Assembly: GCF_018122595.1 (NCBI RefSeq)
Contig: NZ_JAGRQH010000003.1
Coordinates: 62,001-126,000 of the forward strand
DNA length: 64,000 bases
Direction: 5' to 3'
From: Neokomagataea anthophila
GTDB taxonomy: Bacteria > Pseudomonadota > Alphaproteobacteria > Acetobacterales > Acetobacteraceae
The first letter of the stretch is position 1, and the number at the start of each line of letters is the position of its first letter. Made by a program: the position numbers and the translations under genes. The notes below the pieces were generated by a model. That model searched no databases. It was not told the origin of the DNA and worked only from the letters and a program-made list of their open reading frames with translations. This document shows, piece by piece, positions 1 to 7,632 of the stretch.

Positions 1-1383
1 TTGTTTCACGCTCGGCGGCACAACACTGCCCGGGCTGATCTTGGCTGGTTTCACAGTCGGCGGCACATCTTGCGGTGGTTCGACTGGCTGTGCAGCCGCC
101 GTTTGGCCGACCACTACATCGCCTTCCTCCGGTGGTGTGAGAGCGTAACGATCATACAGATCCTGCGCCCGCACTTTCCATCCCTGCGGCCCCGCATATT
201 GGATCGCTTGCATCAGCTCCTGCAAAGTCGGCTCATCAGGACGGCCAATGGCCACAATGGGGTACTGCGCCTGTGGCCCAAAGCTGAAATCCACCATCGG
301 CTGCACGATCTGCTGACAAATCGTATGGGACAATAGCAGCGCATCCGCCCGCTCAATATCCTCCTGCACCAGCCGGTGCGTCTTGCTGGAGGCATGCGCC
401 CCTTGATGACTATCCGCTGTGCCCGTCTGGCCAAGCACGGCTTTAGAGATCTGATCATCAAACCAACGAATGCGTGAGAGATGCAATTCATGCGATCCCG
501 CACCACCTTTGGGCTCAATGAAATTGACCTCCATGCCCTTTGGAATAATGGCGGCACAAGAGCCTGCAATATCCGTCACAGCCTGCCACAGCACATCACG
601 GTCTTCTTCTGAACTCTCCGGCCCATAAGTGCCAATCCGCATTGGCAGCCCATAATTCTGCACGAAGATGGACCAATCCCGCAGCGTGAACATCTTAAAC
701 ATCACCGCCCATGCCACCGCGCGGGTCAAACCACTTTGGATCGTTAGGCCAGACCAGCTCGGGTGCTTATGGATGACGAATTTTTGGGCCACCATATCGT
801 CAAACCCAAAGAGGGGTGGCCCACCCGGAATGCCCGGAACCTGACTGGCCCCATCCTCAGAGCGCAGCATGATCGTCTCACCATCCTGATAGCTCACCTC
901 AAACCAGCGCTGCGGCTTAAACAACAAATCACGAGGGCGATTATTACCGGGCGCTAATGCCCAGTCGATCTCCATGACCGAAAAGCCCTTGCCAATCGCG
1001 TCGAGCATATCGAACAAGCTATGCCGCAGCAGACCCGTATTGACCCAATCACGGACAAAATCCGCGATCTTCTGACCGCGTTTGCTTTCATCTCCCGGCG
1101 TCACCGTAATCGGCAATTGTGACACGCTGCGCTTACGCGTCCCCAACACCCCGAGATAATGTAGGTCGCGTCGTTCAATCTCGGCTGCAATTAAGTGCCA
1201 GGCCAAACTGTCGCCCATATCCGCAGCACGCATTAAGCCGCCGAGTGACGCCGGGTTCAGCCCCGCAATGGGCGTACTGACCGCGGCTGGACGCATCCCA
1301 ACCATCGTCGCCGGGGCTGCCGGCCGCTGGAGTGCTGCTGACGGGAATGGTCGCCCATTCTGATCCAAAAGTGCCATTGTCAT
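1..1383 (-). CDS. Mu gp29-like portal protein (DUF935), 3' end outside window
   Basis: The reading frame is open from the window's left edge to position 1383, giving about 460 residues without a stop, so the C-terminus is missing. I read it as the portal protein of Mu-like phages (DUF935, Mu gp29), which forms the dodecameric ring through which DNA enters the capsid and which docks the terminase. Support is the order small terminase, large terminase, portal, and the family-like segments for tryptophan-rich membrane-distal folds such as DWVNTGLLRHSLFD and GKGFSVMEIDW. The ATG at 1383 overlaps the previous stop as ATGA. A second in-frame ATG at 1377 has better spacing to a GGGGAAG ribosome site, so either could be used. 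Packaging operon member; the frame is intact in this window. Confidence 0.85.
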   Translation of the reverse strand, partial: MTMALLDQNGRPFPSAALQRPAAPATMVGMRPAAVSTPIAGLNPASLGGLMRAADMGDSLAWHLIAAEIERRDLHYLGVLGTRKRSVSQLPITVTPGDESKRGQKIADFVRDWVNTGLLRHSLFDMLDAIGKGFSVMEIDWALAPGNNRPRDLLFKPQRWFEVSYQDGETIMLRSEDGASQVPGIPGGPPLFGFDDMVAQKFVIHKHPSWSGLTIQSGLTRAVAWAVMFKMFTLRDWSIFVQNYGLPMRIGTYGPESSEEDRDVLWQAVTDIAGSCAAIIPKGMEVNFIEPKGGAGSHELHLSRIRWFDDQISKAVLGQTGTADSHQGAHASSKTHRLVQEDIERADALLLSHTICQQIVQPMVDFSFGPQAQYPIVAIGRPDEPTLQELMQAIQYAGPQGWKVRAQDLYDRYALTPPEEGDVVVGQTAAAQPVEPPQDVPPTVKPAKISPGSVVPPSVKQ

Positions 1384-1604
1384 TCTCTTCCCCGGCATCC
1401 GCGCGCCCACGCACGATACCCAGCATCTTCCTGCACAGCACGGGTTATAAATGGGCTTTTAGACGCCTCTAAATCCCGCATAAGAGCGCGTTGATCATCA
1501 CGCGACCACGGCACCACCACCGGACATACGCTGTATTGTGATCGGGGCGCACACGCGCTCAAAAAGGTCATGGCGAGCAACAGCAGTACAGCAGAGCGCA
1601 TCAA
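1380..1604 (-). CDS. Rz1-like outer-membrane spanin lipoprotein
   Basis: A 74-residue protein with a hydrophobic signal and a lipobox (LSAC, cysteine near residue 18), followed by a short polar domain with conserved-looking cysteines and the C-terminal pattern RAWARGCRG. This resembles the o-spanin lipoproteins seen in phages of alphaproteobacteria, which act in the outer membrane at the last step of lysis. It directly follows, with ATGA overlap, a small protein with one N-terminal membrane segment and a coiled coil, the expected i-spanin partner. The placement between large terminase and portal is unusual, because lysis genes usually sit beside the endolysin. The function is inferred from architecture and pairing rather than from a specific motif. 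Confidence 0.65.
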   Translation of the reverse strand: MMRSAVLLLLAMTFLSACAPRSQYSVCPVVVPWSRDDQRALMRDLEASKSPFITRAVQEDAGYRAWARGCRGRE

Positions 1605-1831
1605 AACGTTCCATCCTGCAAAATCGTGTTCAGAGCCGTTTGCGTCGGGGCCGTCATCGCCTGCGTTTGATCCAATGCGGCCTGTTCATGCTGCGCATTT
1701 TGTGCCTCAAGCTTCTGAACAAGAGCTTCATGCTCAGCCTGCGCACGCATCGCCAAACGCGCTATCCAAATCAACATACCGCTGGCCAGCACAACAAAGC
1801 TGAGCAGAACGTAAATCACCACATCATTCAT
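1601..1831 (-). CDS. Rz-like inner-membrane spanin candidate
   Basis: A 76-residue protein with one strong N-terminal membrane helix (about residues 5-27, VVIYVLLSFVVLASGMLIWI) and then an Ala/Gln/Glu-rich coiled-coil segment (about 30-60). That is the architecture of an i-spanin, anchored in the inner membrane and reaching across the periplasm to the lipoprotein encoded next. It overlaps the terminase stop (1828-1831) and the following lipoprotein start (ATGA at 1601-1604), so the three are probably translationally coupled. An alternative is a generic small phage membrane protein; the paired lipoprotein makes a spanin more likely. Confidence 0.55.
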   Translation of the reverse strand: MNDVVIYVLLSFVVLASGMLIWIARLAMRAQAEHEALVQKLEAQNAQHEQAALDQTQAMTAPTQTALNTILQDGTF

Positions 1832-3441
1832 GACAGGCCTCCTCGCAGTCCAAAACTGTCTAGCCCCGTTCCACGCCGAGAGCGCTCATGAGCAATTTCG
1901 TCTTGCACACCCCATCCATGCACAGCGGGCGTACCATCCGCAGTTGCATAGGGAGAGCGCGCCGCACGGTAACCATACTCCTCCGGCTCCGCGCGACTGG
2001 CCGCATAGGCCATCGCAGCGGCGATCGCCGCATCACCATGACGCTTTCCTGTCTTATCTTCCGACCGTGTCTCTGGGATACGCGCAACGCCCCGGACGAT
2101 CTTGAGAGAACGTAGGTCATCTTGCGTGTCACTATCGGCAGGGACCAAAAGCATCCCATCTTCAAAGGCTGCTTTGAAGGGCGGCATATTGTCACGGTAC
2201 CACCCCTCCGTCAGCATCACGGCTTCCACGCGTGAGCCGTATCGCTGCACGGTGACTTCCGCCAACCACTGGCCGTTCCCACGCGCATCCAATTTAGCAG
2301 CTCGGAACCTCGGCAACCTGTCCAGGACAAACCAGAGGATCTGCTTTTGCTGTTCAAACGGGACATTGCGCAACTCCACCGTAAAGGGCGTCTTGCGGGT
2401 AAGGTTGGCGAGGATGGTTAAAGGCCAAAGAACGGTCAAATCACCGCTGCGCCCAAAATCTTCACCCAACACATGGGCCAACTTCGGGTCTAATTGGTCC
2501 AAAAGCGGGAGAAGTTCTGTGGAGCAGAAGTGAAGACACTCCCGTTTCCGCACATCCTCCGGCAAGAGCGCGAATGTGTTATCGCATGCCCAACGAACAA
2601 CGTGTGCATCAGGCGTCTGGCATTTCTCAATTAATGCCAAAGAGAGGAATGCACCGGTGGAGGGGTTGGGAATACAAAAAAGCTCTTCGTCGGCATTATC
2701 TCCATATTGACGAACGATCTTCGCGCGCCATTCCCGCTCACCTTCTGCTGTCCACGTTTCGCCTTTTTTGAGGCAAATACGCTTGTACAACCCATCGGCA
2801 AGAGCATCGTCGAACGTGGTGCGGATCAGTTTATAGTCAGGCTTCTTACCCGCGCGGATGTCCTGACATAATTCATTGAACGGGTTAGCATCACCATTAT
2901 GGCTAGAGATAATCACAATTTTACCGCCCCAAATAAGCAGGGCGAACGCAGCTTTTAGTACTGCTGCCAAATCGTCAATGAAGGCAGCTTCGTCAATAAT
3001 GACCAAGCCTTGTTTTGATCGAAAAGCACGCGCAACGGACGGAAGGCCGAGCACCTCATGACGTGAGGCAAAATCGATCCGAAAGACTTTCATATCTTTG
3101 TCGGGATCGGTGAAAATATCTTCTTGTAGGTCTGATGCTGCAATCTCAATGAGCCGCGCATGATCGCCCGTATCGGACACGAACTGACGCGTCATGTCCT
3201 TTTCAAAACCCATATAGAAGACGTCCATACCGCCTTCAGTCGCCTTCAGAGAAGCGACCAGCACAGCAACCCAGCTAATGCCCCACGACGCACCAATACG
3301 ACGTGATTTTTCCCAGACCACAACATCATGTTCCAGAATGACATCATTGGCATCCTGCTGATATTTCAACAGGGCATAATGACCGTCATCTTGTGCATTA
3401 TCCCATACATCCGGGAGAAGGGCTTCGGCGTGGTCGGTCAT
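1828..3441 (-). CDS. Terminase large subunit (Mu gp28-like)
   Basis: A 537-residue DNA-packaging motor: ATPase plus nuclease that cuts host-flanked phage DNA and pumps it into the prohead. The N-terminal ATPase shows an atypical Walker A-like segment, WEKSRRIGASW, around residues 43-53, as in Mu gp28-type enzymes, and a clear Walker B, LVIIDEAAF, around 145-153. In the C-terminal half the segment VLGEDFGRSGD resembles the first acidic strand of the RNase H-like nuclease. It starts with an ATGA overlap with the small terminase and ends overlapping the spanin-like gene. Length is normal for the family and the frame is intact. Confidence 0.92.
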   Translation of the reverse strand: MTDHAEALLPDVWDNAQDDGHYALLKYQQDANDVILEHDVVVWEKSRRIGASWGISWVAVLVASLKATEGGMDVFYMGFEKDMTRQFVSDTGDHARLIEIAASDLQEDIFTDPDKDMKVFRIDFASRHEVLGLPSVARAFRSKQGLVIIDEAAFIDDLAAVLKAAFALLIWGGKIVIISSHNGDANPFNELCQDIRAGKKPDYKLIRTTFDDALADGLYKRICLKKGETWTAEGEREWRAKIVRQYGDNADEELFCIPNPSTGAFLSLALIEKCQTPDAHVVRWACDNTFALLPEDVRKRECLHFCSTELLPLLDQLDPKLAHVLGEDFGRSGDLTVLWPLTILANLTRKTPFTVELRNVPFEQQKQILWFVLDRLPRFRAAKLDARGNGQWLAEVTVQRYGSRVEAVMLTEGWYRDNMPPFKAAFEDGMLLVPADSDTQDDLRSLKIVRGVARIPETRSEDKTGKRHGDAAIAAAMAYAASRAEPEEYGYRAARSPYATADGTPAVHGWGVQDEIAHERSRRGTGLDSFGLRGGLS

Positions 3442-3989
3442 TTCATCCCCAGTACGCGCTTGCGGATAATGGCTTGTGACTCTGCTGTAAGACCCTTTTC
3501 CTTGATGACTTGTTTGAGGCGCTGTTCCTGTTCAGCCTTGATCCGCGCTTCAACACGCGCTTCAACCTTCGCAATGAAATCAGCATCCGTTTTGCTGGAT
3601 CGCGTCAGATGGTCCAGCGCCTTTGCCAGCATCATGATCGCTTGGGGGTCTTTTTTGATCTCCAAAATAGCCTGATCATCGCCAATAAACAGCTTCATCA
3701 TAAAGGTATGCATAAGCTGGATATTCGCCTGAACGACCCGGCTTTCCGGTTCATCGCCCAACTGACGGACAAGCATCTCCGCAATTTCTTTGCTCTGGCG
3801 GACGTCTCGCCCGACTTCCTCCATCGTCTTGATATGACGACCGAGCGCCGACCGGCTGATGTCAGCACTGTGCAGCTCACGCATCGCGGCCAAAATTTCA
3901 TCAATCGTGTGACCGGCACCGCGCAAGTTCGCAATCTCGTCTCGAACTTCTTGCGGCAACTTATCAATAGACGATGGGCGCTCAGCCAT
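3438..3989 (-). CDS. Small terminase / DUF3486 protein (Mu gp27-like)
   Basis: A 183-residue protein matching the DUF3486 family, which occupies the small-terminase position in Mu-like phages. It begins RPSSIDKLPQEVRDEI, followed by a helix-turn-helix-like stretch (HTIDEILAAMRELH) and an SRSALGRHI segment, which together fit DNA recognition. The C-terminal half is charged and helical. The start overlaps the preceding stop as TAATG, and the stop overlaps the large terminase start as ATGA, so stoichiometric coupled translation is likely. Role inferred: binds the packaging site and hands DNA to the large subunit. Confidence 0.88.
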   Translation of the reverse strand: MAERPSSIDKLPQEVRDEIANLRGAGHTIDEILAAMRELHSADISRSALGRHIKTMEEVGRDVRQSKEIAEMLVRQLGDEPESRVVQANIQLMHTFMMKLFIGDDQAILEIKKDPQAIMMLAKALDHLTRSSKTDADFIAKVEARVEARIKAEQEQRLKQVIKEKGLTAESQAIIRKRVLGMK

Positions 3990-4300
3990 TACAGAGGTTT
4001 CCTCTCCGCAACGCCCAGAACAGTGCGTTCATTATCGCGGCATTGCAGCCCTTCAACCGTCAGGGTCGCCACCAATAAATGACGCGCAGGACCCAAGACA
4101 TGACGGCTCAACACCACACAGCCTTCACGCTCTAAATGCTCGAGGTCATTGCGCACATCCTCGACAGCAGCAGGACGCCCCATCGCACGCAGGGACATAC
4201 GAATAATATCTTCATTTAATGAACGATCGTTCATCTGCGCGATAGCATCCAAAACCCACCACCGGCGATCCTCAATCAATCGCTGCCGCACCGCATTCAT
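3989..4300 (-). CDS. Mu gp26-like / ArsR-like winged-helix phage protein
   Basis: A 103-residue protein with a predicted winged-helix layout: helix RRWWVLDAIAQ, helix NEDIIRMSLRAMG, then VRNDLEHLEREGCVVL resembling a recognition helix plus wing. Proteins of this type sit just before the small terminase in Mu-like phages (gp26 position) and are often labelled ArsR-like. The function is not established; a DNA-binding role in packaging or regulation is an inference. It is flanked by ATGA and TAATG overlaps, placing it inside the packaging operon. Confidence 0.6.
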   Translation of the reverse strand: MNAVRQRLIEDRRWWVLDAIAQMNDRSLNEDIIRMSLRAMGRPAAVEDVRNDLEHLEREGCVVLSRHVLGPARHLLVATLTVEGLQCRDNERTVLGVAERKPL

Positions 4301-4434
4301 AACCGGCCCTCCCGGGTCACATGGCAGTCAATGGACTGCTCGGGCACATCGCAGCTCATAAAGATCAGCCCAAGCATAAAGCCTGCGATCATCGCGAGGA
4401 CGATGCACTCAAAGCGGTCATCATTATCATTCAC
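4297..4434 (-). CDS. Small single-span membrane protein, 45 aa
   Basis: A 45-residue frame starting with GTG at 4434 and ending in TGA at 4297-4299, which overlaps the next ATG as ATGA. The start also overlaps the end of the DUF2730 gene. It has an acidic N-terminus, one hydrophobic helix (residues about 11-26, IVLAMIAGFMLGLIFM) and a short tail with two cysteines. It exactly fills the gap between two genes in a chain of overlapping frames, which is the main reason to call it real. No family recognised; a lysis-related or virion-associated role is possible but unproven. Confidence 0.5.
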   Translation of the reverse strand: MNDNDDRFECIVLAMIAGFMLGLIFMSCDVPEQSIDCHVTREGRL

Positions 4435-4711
4435 GTGCCATGTGCCCTTTGATAATTACGTGCAGCAATTCCGTCATATTTTTGACGTCCGTTTGAATGC
4501 TGCTTAACTTATGATCGAAATGCGCATCGCGCGCCGCTGCTGCAGCCTGTGCTGCTTCAAGTGCACTCAGGCGCTTGCCATGCCCCATATGCCGCAACCA
4601 CACGATCGCCACGACCGCTGTGACAATCGCGCAGGCCAAAACCAACACGATTGCCAGCGGCAATGGAACAACCACGCTCGCGACCGAATATGGGTCGGTC
4701 GCGCCCGGCAT
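4427..4711 (-). CDS. DUF2730 family phage protein
   Basis: A 94-residue protein with an N-terminal membrane helix (about residues 15-40, rich in V, L, I and A) followed by a basic turn (RHMGHGKRL) and a coiled-coil domain to the C-terminus (SALEAAQAAAAARDAHFDHK then IQTDVKNMTELLHVI). This matches the DUF2730 family found between the endolysin and terminase genes of Mu-like phages (Mu gp25 region). Function unknown. The topology is also compatible with an inner-membrane spanin, so it competes with the 1601-1831 protein for that role. Start overlaps the upstream stop as TGATG. Confidence 0.75.
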   Translation of the reverse strand: MPGATDPYSVASVVVPLPLAIVLVLACAIVTAVVAIVWLRHMGHGKRLSALEAAQAAAAARDAHFDHKLSSIQTDVKNMTELLHVIIKGHMARE

Positions 4712-5064
4712 CAGCCGCTCGTCACAGGTGTTTTGGGCTGCACCACAATAGCGGCCAGATCACCAACTGCCGCTTTAATGTGGGTTTCAATGACATCAAT
4801 GGATGGAATGGACACACCCGCAGCTGATGCCAGCGTCTGGAACGTGCTAATCGCTTCGGACACAAGTGGGTTCGTACGGTCATAGACATCAATCAGATCA
4901 CGGACATGATCCAAGCCTTGATTCACGGTCACGACCGCAGAGCTTACCGCTTGCTGCGCAATAGTTTCATACCGCGTGCCACGCCCCGAAATGAGCGAGG
5001 CGAGAAACGGTGTTGCCATTGTCAGTGCGGGCGTAATCAAGCCCTTCCAATTAAAACTAGGCAT
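4711..5064 (-). CDS. Unknown phage protein, holin position
   Basis: A 117-residue protein with a strong ribosome site (AGGGAGG, 5-7 bases before ATG 5064). It has one moderately hydrophobic N-terminal stretch (LITPALTMATPFLASLIS, residues about 9-26) and then mostly amphipathic helices with no second clear membrane span. It lies directly after the endolysin, where a holin is expected, but the hydrophobicity is weak and I see no diagnostic holin motif. I leave function open; a small structural or lysis-timing protein are both possible. Confidence 0.5.
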   Translation of the reverse strand: MPSFNWKGLITPALTMATPFLASLISGRGTRYETIAQQAVSSAVVTVNQGLDHVRDLIDVYDRTNPLVSEAISTFQTLASAAGVSIPSIDVIETHIKAAVGDLAAIVVQPKTPVTSG

Positions 5065-5076
5065 GATGGCCTCCCT

Positions 5077-5166
5077 TTATGCGCCGCGTTCTCGCGCCAT
5101 GCGTAAAAGCTCCAGCGCGCCCGCTGAAACCGAGCAAACCTCACATCTCTGGCGCGGCAACAACAC
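5077..5166 (-). CDS. Possible 29-aa peptide between endolysin and next gene
   Basis: A GTG-started frame overlaps the last 26 bases of the endolysin gene and ends in TAA seven bases before the ribosome site of the next gene. The peptide ends in a helical basic segment (GALELLRMARERGA). It would fill the only gap in this stretch of overlapping genes, but it is short and no family is known. Alternative: simple untranslated spacer. Confidence 0.2.
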   Translation of the reverse strand: MLLPRQRCEVCSVSAGALELLRMARERGA

Positions 5167-5842
5167 GCAAAGCCAGCGCAAGGCGCTCCGCTAAACGCTC
5201 TAACCAGCCGCGCCCGAAATACGTGAATTTTTGAAAGGATCGGTACGCAGCCTCTTGGCGGCTCGCTAAAGCGTACACAATCAAGCGATGGCGTTGCCCC
5301 ATCTGTTCAACAGTCTGAAGCGTTTCAATCCCCAACACGCCATCTGGGGTGACGCCTACATCACGCTGCAACGCGGTCCGATACGACCCCGTTACTGCGC
5401 CAGCGATTACCGAGAGTGGTGCCGTCTCCAACGCATGCAATGTCTGTGGCCCAATATCTCCGTCAATATCAGACGGCACAAAGCCAATGATTTGCTGAAG
5501 TTGTTTGGCAGAGCGCGCGATCCCGGCATTGAAGGCGAAGTCACACAGCATCACATCAATGCCAGACGGCAAATGCGCACCATTGATTGCCCGCCAATAC
5601 AGAGCGGCATAGATAGCGCTAAATGTTTCGGCCGAAATAGCCTGCATTATTTTAGGCGTGATTAAATGCGGGTCACCAACCCAGCGGCCCATCACGGGCG
5701 CTGAAATACCGCGCATCGTACCCACTAAACGGCCACAGCCTACGGCACCTAAGGTCCAATTGCCCGGATCATCCCGTAGACATTGGTAAAGCCCCTCGCG
5801 TGAGGCCGTAAACTGCGTGATGGTGGAGAAATTGCTCTGCAT
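5141..5842 (-). CDS. GH108 endolysin (N-acetylmuramidase) with C-terminal peptidoglycan-binding region
   Basis: Predicted cell-wall hydrolase that releases phage by cleaving glycan strands. The N-terminal part shows the glycosyl hydrolase 108 (TtsA-type) pattern: catalytic glutamate in SREGLY, then DPGNW and GxLVGTMRGISAP. The downstream helical portion includes DFAFNAGIARSAKQL, typical of the family's peptidoglycan-binding domain (PG_binding_3), and a DGDIGPQTLHAL motif. No secretion signal is visible, so access to the wall should need a holin. I chose ATG 5842 because the conserved helix begins soon after; a TTG at 5866 would add eight residues. Neither start has a strong ribosome site. First gene after the activator gene. 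Confidence 0.85.
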   Translation of the reverse strand: MQSNFSTITQFTASREGLYQCLRDDPGNWTLGAVGCGRLVGTMRGISAPVMGRWVGDPHLITPKIMQAISAETFSAIYAALYWRAINGAHLPSGIDVMLCDFAFNAGIARSAKQLQQIIGFVPSDIDGDIGPQTLHALETAPLSVIAGAVTGSYRTALQRDVGVTPDGVLGIETLQTVEQMGQRHRLIVYALASRQEAAYRSFQKFTYFGRGWLERLAERLALALRVVAAPEM

Positions 5843-5877
5843 GCAAAAACAGTACCGCAGAGCCAAAAGAAGCTTCA

Positions 5878-5896
5878 GGGAGGGATATACTCCCCC
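5878..5896 (-). promoter_or_regulatory. Quasi-palindrome upstream of endolysin; possible late promoter/activator site
   Basis: Reading the minus strand, GGGGGAGTATATCCCTCCC contains the imperfect dyad GGGA-N5-TCCC around a TATA-like core, placed between the Mor/C activator gene and the endolysin. Mu-type Mor and C proteins bind short dyads overlapping -35 regions, so this is a reasonable place for the start of the late transcript. No convincing -35 element is visible. Inference only. Confidence 0.25.
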
Positions 5897-5904
5897 ATGA
5901 TGGC

Positions 5905-6291
5905 TTACCCAAACAATGCAAGCTGACGTGCATCCTGCTGGGACTGCTCACGCGTCGCTGTAATGCCGCGCGTCCGTCCCCCTATTATCCGAATAATTGT
6001 CGAACGAGAACACCCCGCCCGTGCAGCAATATCATTGAGCGACAAACCCTGACTATACAGGATCAAAGCACGCCATTCGCGACAGACCGGCACCTCAAAA
6101 TGTTCACCACCGACGCGTTCGCTCAACGCTTCTGCAATGGCTTCGCCATGCACCGCTTCGAGACGGGAACCGTGCCACCGGCGCGGCACCCATAAACGCC
6201 GCCCACCAGCGCTCTCCACGAAGGACAACGCCACATGCTCTCCCACGACGTCAACAAGCCATGCAATCGTTGGCGGCGGACAAATAGCCAC
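5905..6291 (-). CDS. Mor/C-family transcription activator
   Basis: A 128-residue regulator of the Mor family (Mu Mor and C), which turns on middle or late phage transcription by binding DNA as a dimer and recruiting RNA polymerase. The N-terminal half is the dimerisation part; the C-terminal half holds a helix-turn-helix with sequence LSLNDIAARAGCSRSTIIRII (first 20: LSLNDIAARAGCSRSTIIRI). It starts at GTG 6291, behind a GGGGG run about 12 bases upstream. It sits alone between the early-operon terminator and the lysis/packaging genes, the position of C in Mu, so it is best read as the late activator. Confidence 0.82.
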   Translation of the reverse strand: MAICPPPTIAWLVDVVGEHVALSFVESAGGRRLWVPRRWHGSRLEAVHGEAIAEALSERVGGEHFEVPVCREWRALILYSQGLSLNDIAARAGCSRSTIIRIIGGRTRGITATREQSQQDARQLALFG

Positions 6292-6360
6292 GATTGAAAC
6301 CCCCTGTATTTCTGCGAAATTCTCTCTCTTCTTCTAGCATAAAGCACAGGAAGTTCAGAC

Positions 6361-6390
6361 AAAAAAAGAGCCCCGCTAGTGGGGCTCTTT
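6361..6390 (-). terminator. Early-operon terminator
   Basis: On the minus strand a ten-base-pair stem (AAAGAGCCCC with GGGGCTCTTT, loop ACTAGC) runs straight into seven T residues. It closes the early transposition operon just before the Mor/C activator gene, as in Mu. The TAG stop codon of the last early gene lies in the loop. Confidence 0.9.
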
Positions 6391-6645
6391 CTCGGCAAAT
6401 AAAACGTCTTCCAAAAGACTTCGATGCTCTAAAATAGCATCATGCCCAATATCGTTGGCATCAATCATGCCATCAATATGGTGTGCTAGCCATCCCAATC
6501 GGCTTTCCACATCATGACGGTTTTCACCGCAGGACATGCCACCTGATTTAAGCGCTTGCGCCACTTTACCACGCAGCTCAATCAACACGGCCTCAAGGCT
6601 AACCAATCTCTGGCGCTCGGCATCCGTCACAAACGCTTCTCCCAT
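6376..6645 (-). CDS. Hypothetical early phage protein, 89 aa
   Basis: The last gene of the early operon. The protein is mainly helical with a leucine-rich N-terminal half (VSLEAVLIELRGKVAQAL) and an acidic, histidine-containing C-terminus. No family recognised. It overlaps the end of the GemA-like gene by 19 bases. Its stop codon lies inside the loop of the terminator, so translation reaches the hairpin and could affect its folding. Confidence 0.6.
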   Translation of the reverse strand: MGEAFVTDAERQRLVSLEAVLIELRGKVAQALKSGGMSCGENRHDVESRLGWLAHHIDGMIDANDIGHDAILEHRSLLEDVLFAEKEPH

Positions 6646-7010
6646 GCTTTAAGCGCTTCGATCACGACACCAGCTTGCGGCGCTGTCAAGAAGTTCGGAT
6701 CATCAACACCCACCATACGCTTCACAAAAGCCCGCAGGCTCTCGCGTGATCCCCCAGACCGTAAAGACGGACCCAACTCTGTCCAAAGTGCAAACACCTT
6801 CCGAACCTGCGGGTTATGCGCGGTCGGACGGGTACGAAACCCGTCCTTCCGAAACTGCTCCAAGACCCGGTCCATCTCAGCAACGCTCATCTCCTTGGCC
6901 GAACGCTTGCCGGTTTTACGCTCCAACCGATCCCGATAAACATCATCATCCAAACCAAGCTTCTTCTGCGCAATACGCAGCTTGGCATAGCGAGTGTTTC
7001 GCGCGTCCAT
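6627..7010 (-). CDS. GemA/gp16-like protein (DUF1018)
   Basis: About 127 residues from ATG 7010. The N-terminal motif TRYAKLRIAQKKLGLDDDVY followed by RDRL and the later FALWTELGP and VGVDDPNFLTAPQA segments match the Mu gp16/GemA family. Mu GemA modulates host gene expression and DNA supercoiling during development; the exact activity of homologues is not settled. I prefer the start at 7010 (or GTG 7013) over 7091 because a TGAGGG ribosome site precedes it and homologues begin near this point. The upstream DUF3164 gene ends at 7018. Confidence 0.85.
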   Translation of the reverse strand: MDARNTRYAKLRIAQKKLGLDDDVYRDRLERKTGKRSAKEMSVAEMDRVLEQFRKDGFRTRPTAHNPQVRKVFALWTELGPSLRSGGSRESLRAFVKRMVGVDDPNFLTAPQAGVVIEALKAWEKRL

Positions 7011-7017
7011 CACACCC

Positions 7018-7623
7018 TCACAACGACGAAAAGTTGAGATCAATTTGCTGCCACGCGTCACGTGGCGTCTCACGCCGGTAAAAGCGCACATACCGCTTAC
7101 TGCCTGCTTTCACGACCGCATCCGCAATTGCCTCACGCGCTAACGGCCATTTCGGGTGCTGTAAATTCAAACGCCGCAAACCCAGAACACGCTCTGTCGA
7201 AATCCGATTAGTTTTCTCGTTACGCGCAAATGCGGCTTCGACAAGCGCTCGCAAATCATCGGATGCATCGCCACACAGATCATCCAGAATTTCAGACATC
7301 AAAGCCCGGGCGGCATCAATAGCCGCCGTCACCGTTTGATAATCGGAAATAATCACATGCACACGCCGTGTCGTATCCAGATTTTCAACGGTCACACCGC
7401 CTCGGGTACCCCCCAAACGCGCACCATAACTCTCCAAAACCAAATCAATATATGCATCAATCCGCGCAAAATAATTCAGCTTTTGCTCCCGTACGAGCGC
7501 CCGGAATGATTCCGCATCAGCAACCAGTTCATTGGCTGTGTCATGCGCGAGCAAAATACGTGGGTCCAACCGTGTTTCCGGTGTTTTAGACCCATCCCAA
7601 CGTTCAATCATGCGTGTCATCAT
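7018..7623 (-). CDS. DUF3164 family phage protein
   Basis: A 201-residue protein of the DUF3164 family, a near-constant early gene in Mu-like phages with no settled function (called a sulfate transporter in old annotations without evidence). Recognisable segments are YGARLGGTRGGVTVENLD, the run RISTERVLGLRRLNLQHPKW, and GSKRYVRFYRRE near the C-terminus. Start ATG 7623 has a GAGGGG ribosome site five bases upstream. It belongs to the early operon between the unnamed small genes and GemA. Confidence 0.85.
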   Translation of the reverse strand: MMTRMIERWDGSKTPETRLDPRILLAHDTANELVADAESFRALVREQKLNYFARIDAYIDLVLESYGARLGGTRGGVTVENLDTTRRVHVIISDYQTVTAAIDAARALMSEILDDLCGDASDDLRALVEAAFARNEKTNRISTERVLGLRRLNLQHPKWPLAREAIADAVVKAGSKRYVRFYRRETPRDAWQQIDLNFSSL

Positions 7624-7632
7624 CGTATCCCC

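Noticed and set aside
6805-7081. Plus-strand frames across the early operon, such as those near 6746-7081
   Set aside because: They are shadows of GemA and DUF3164 with odd composition.
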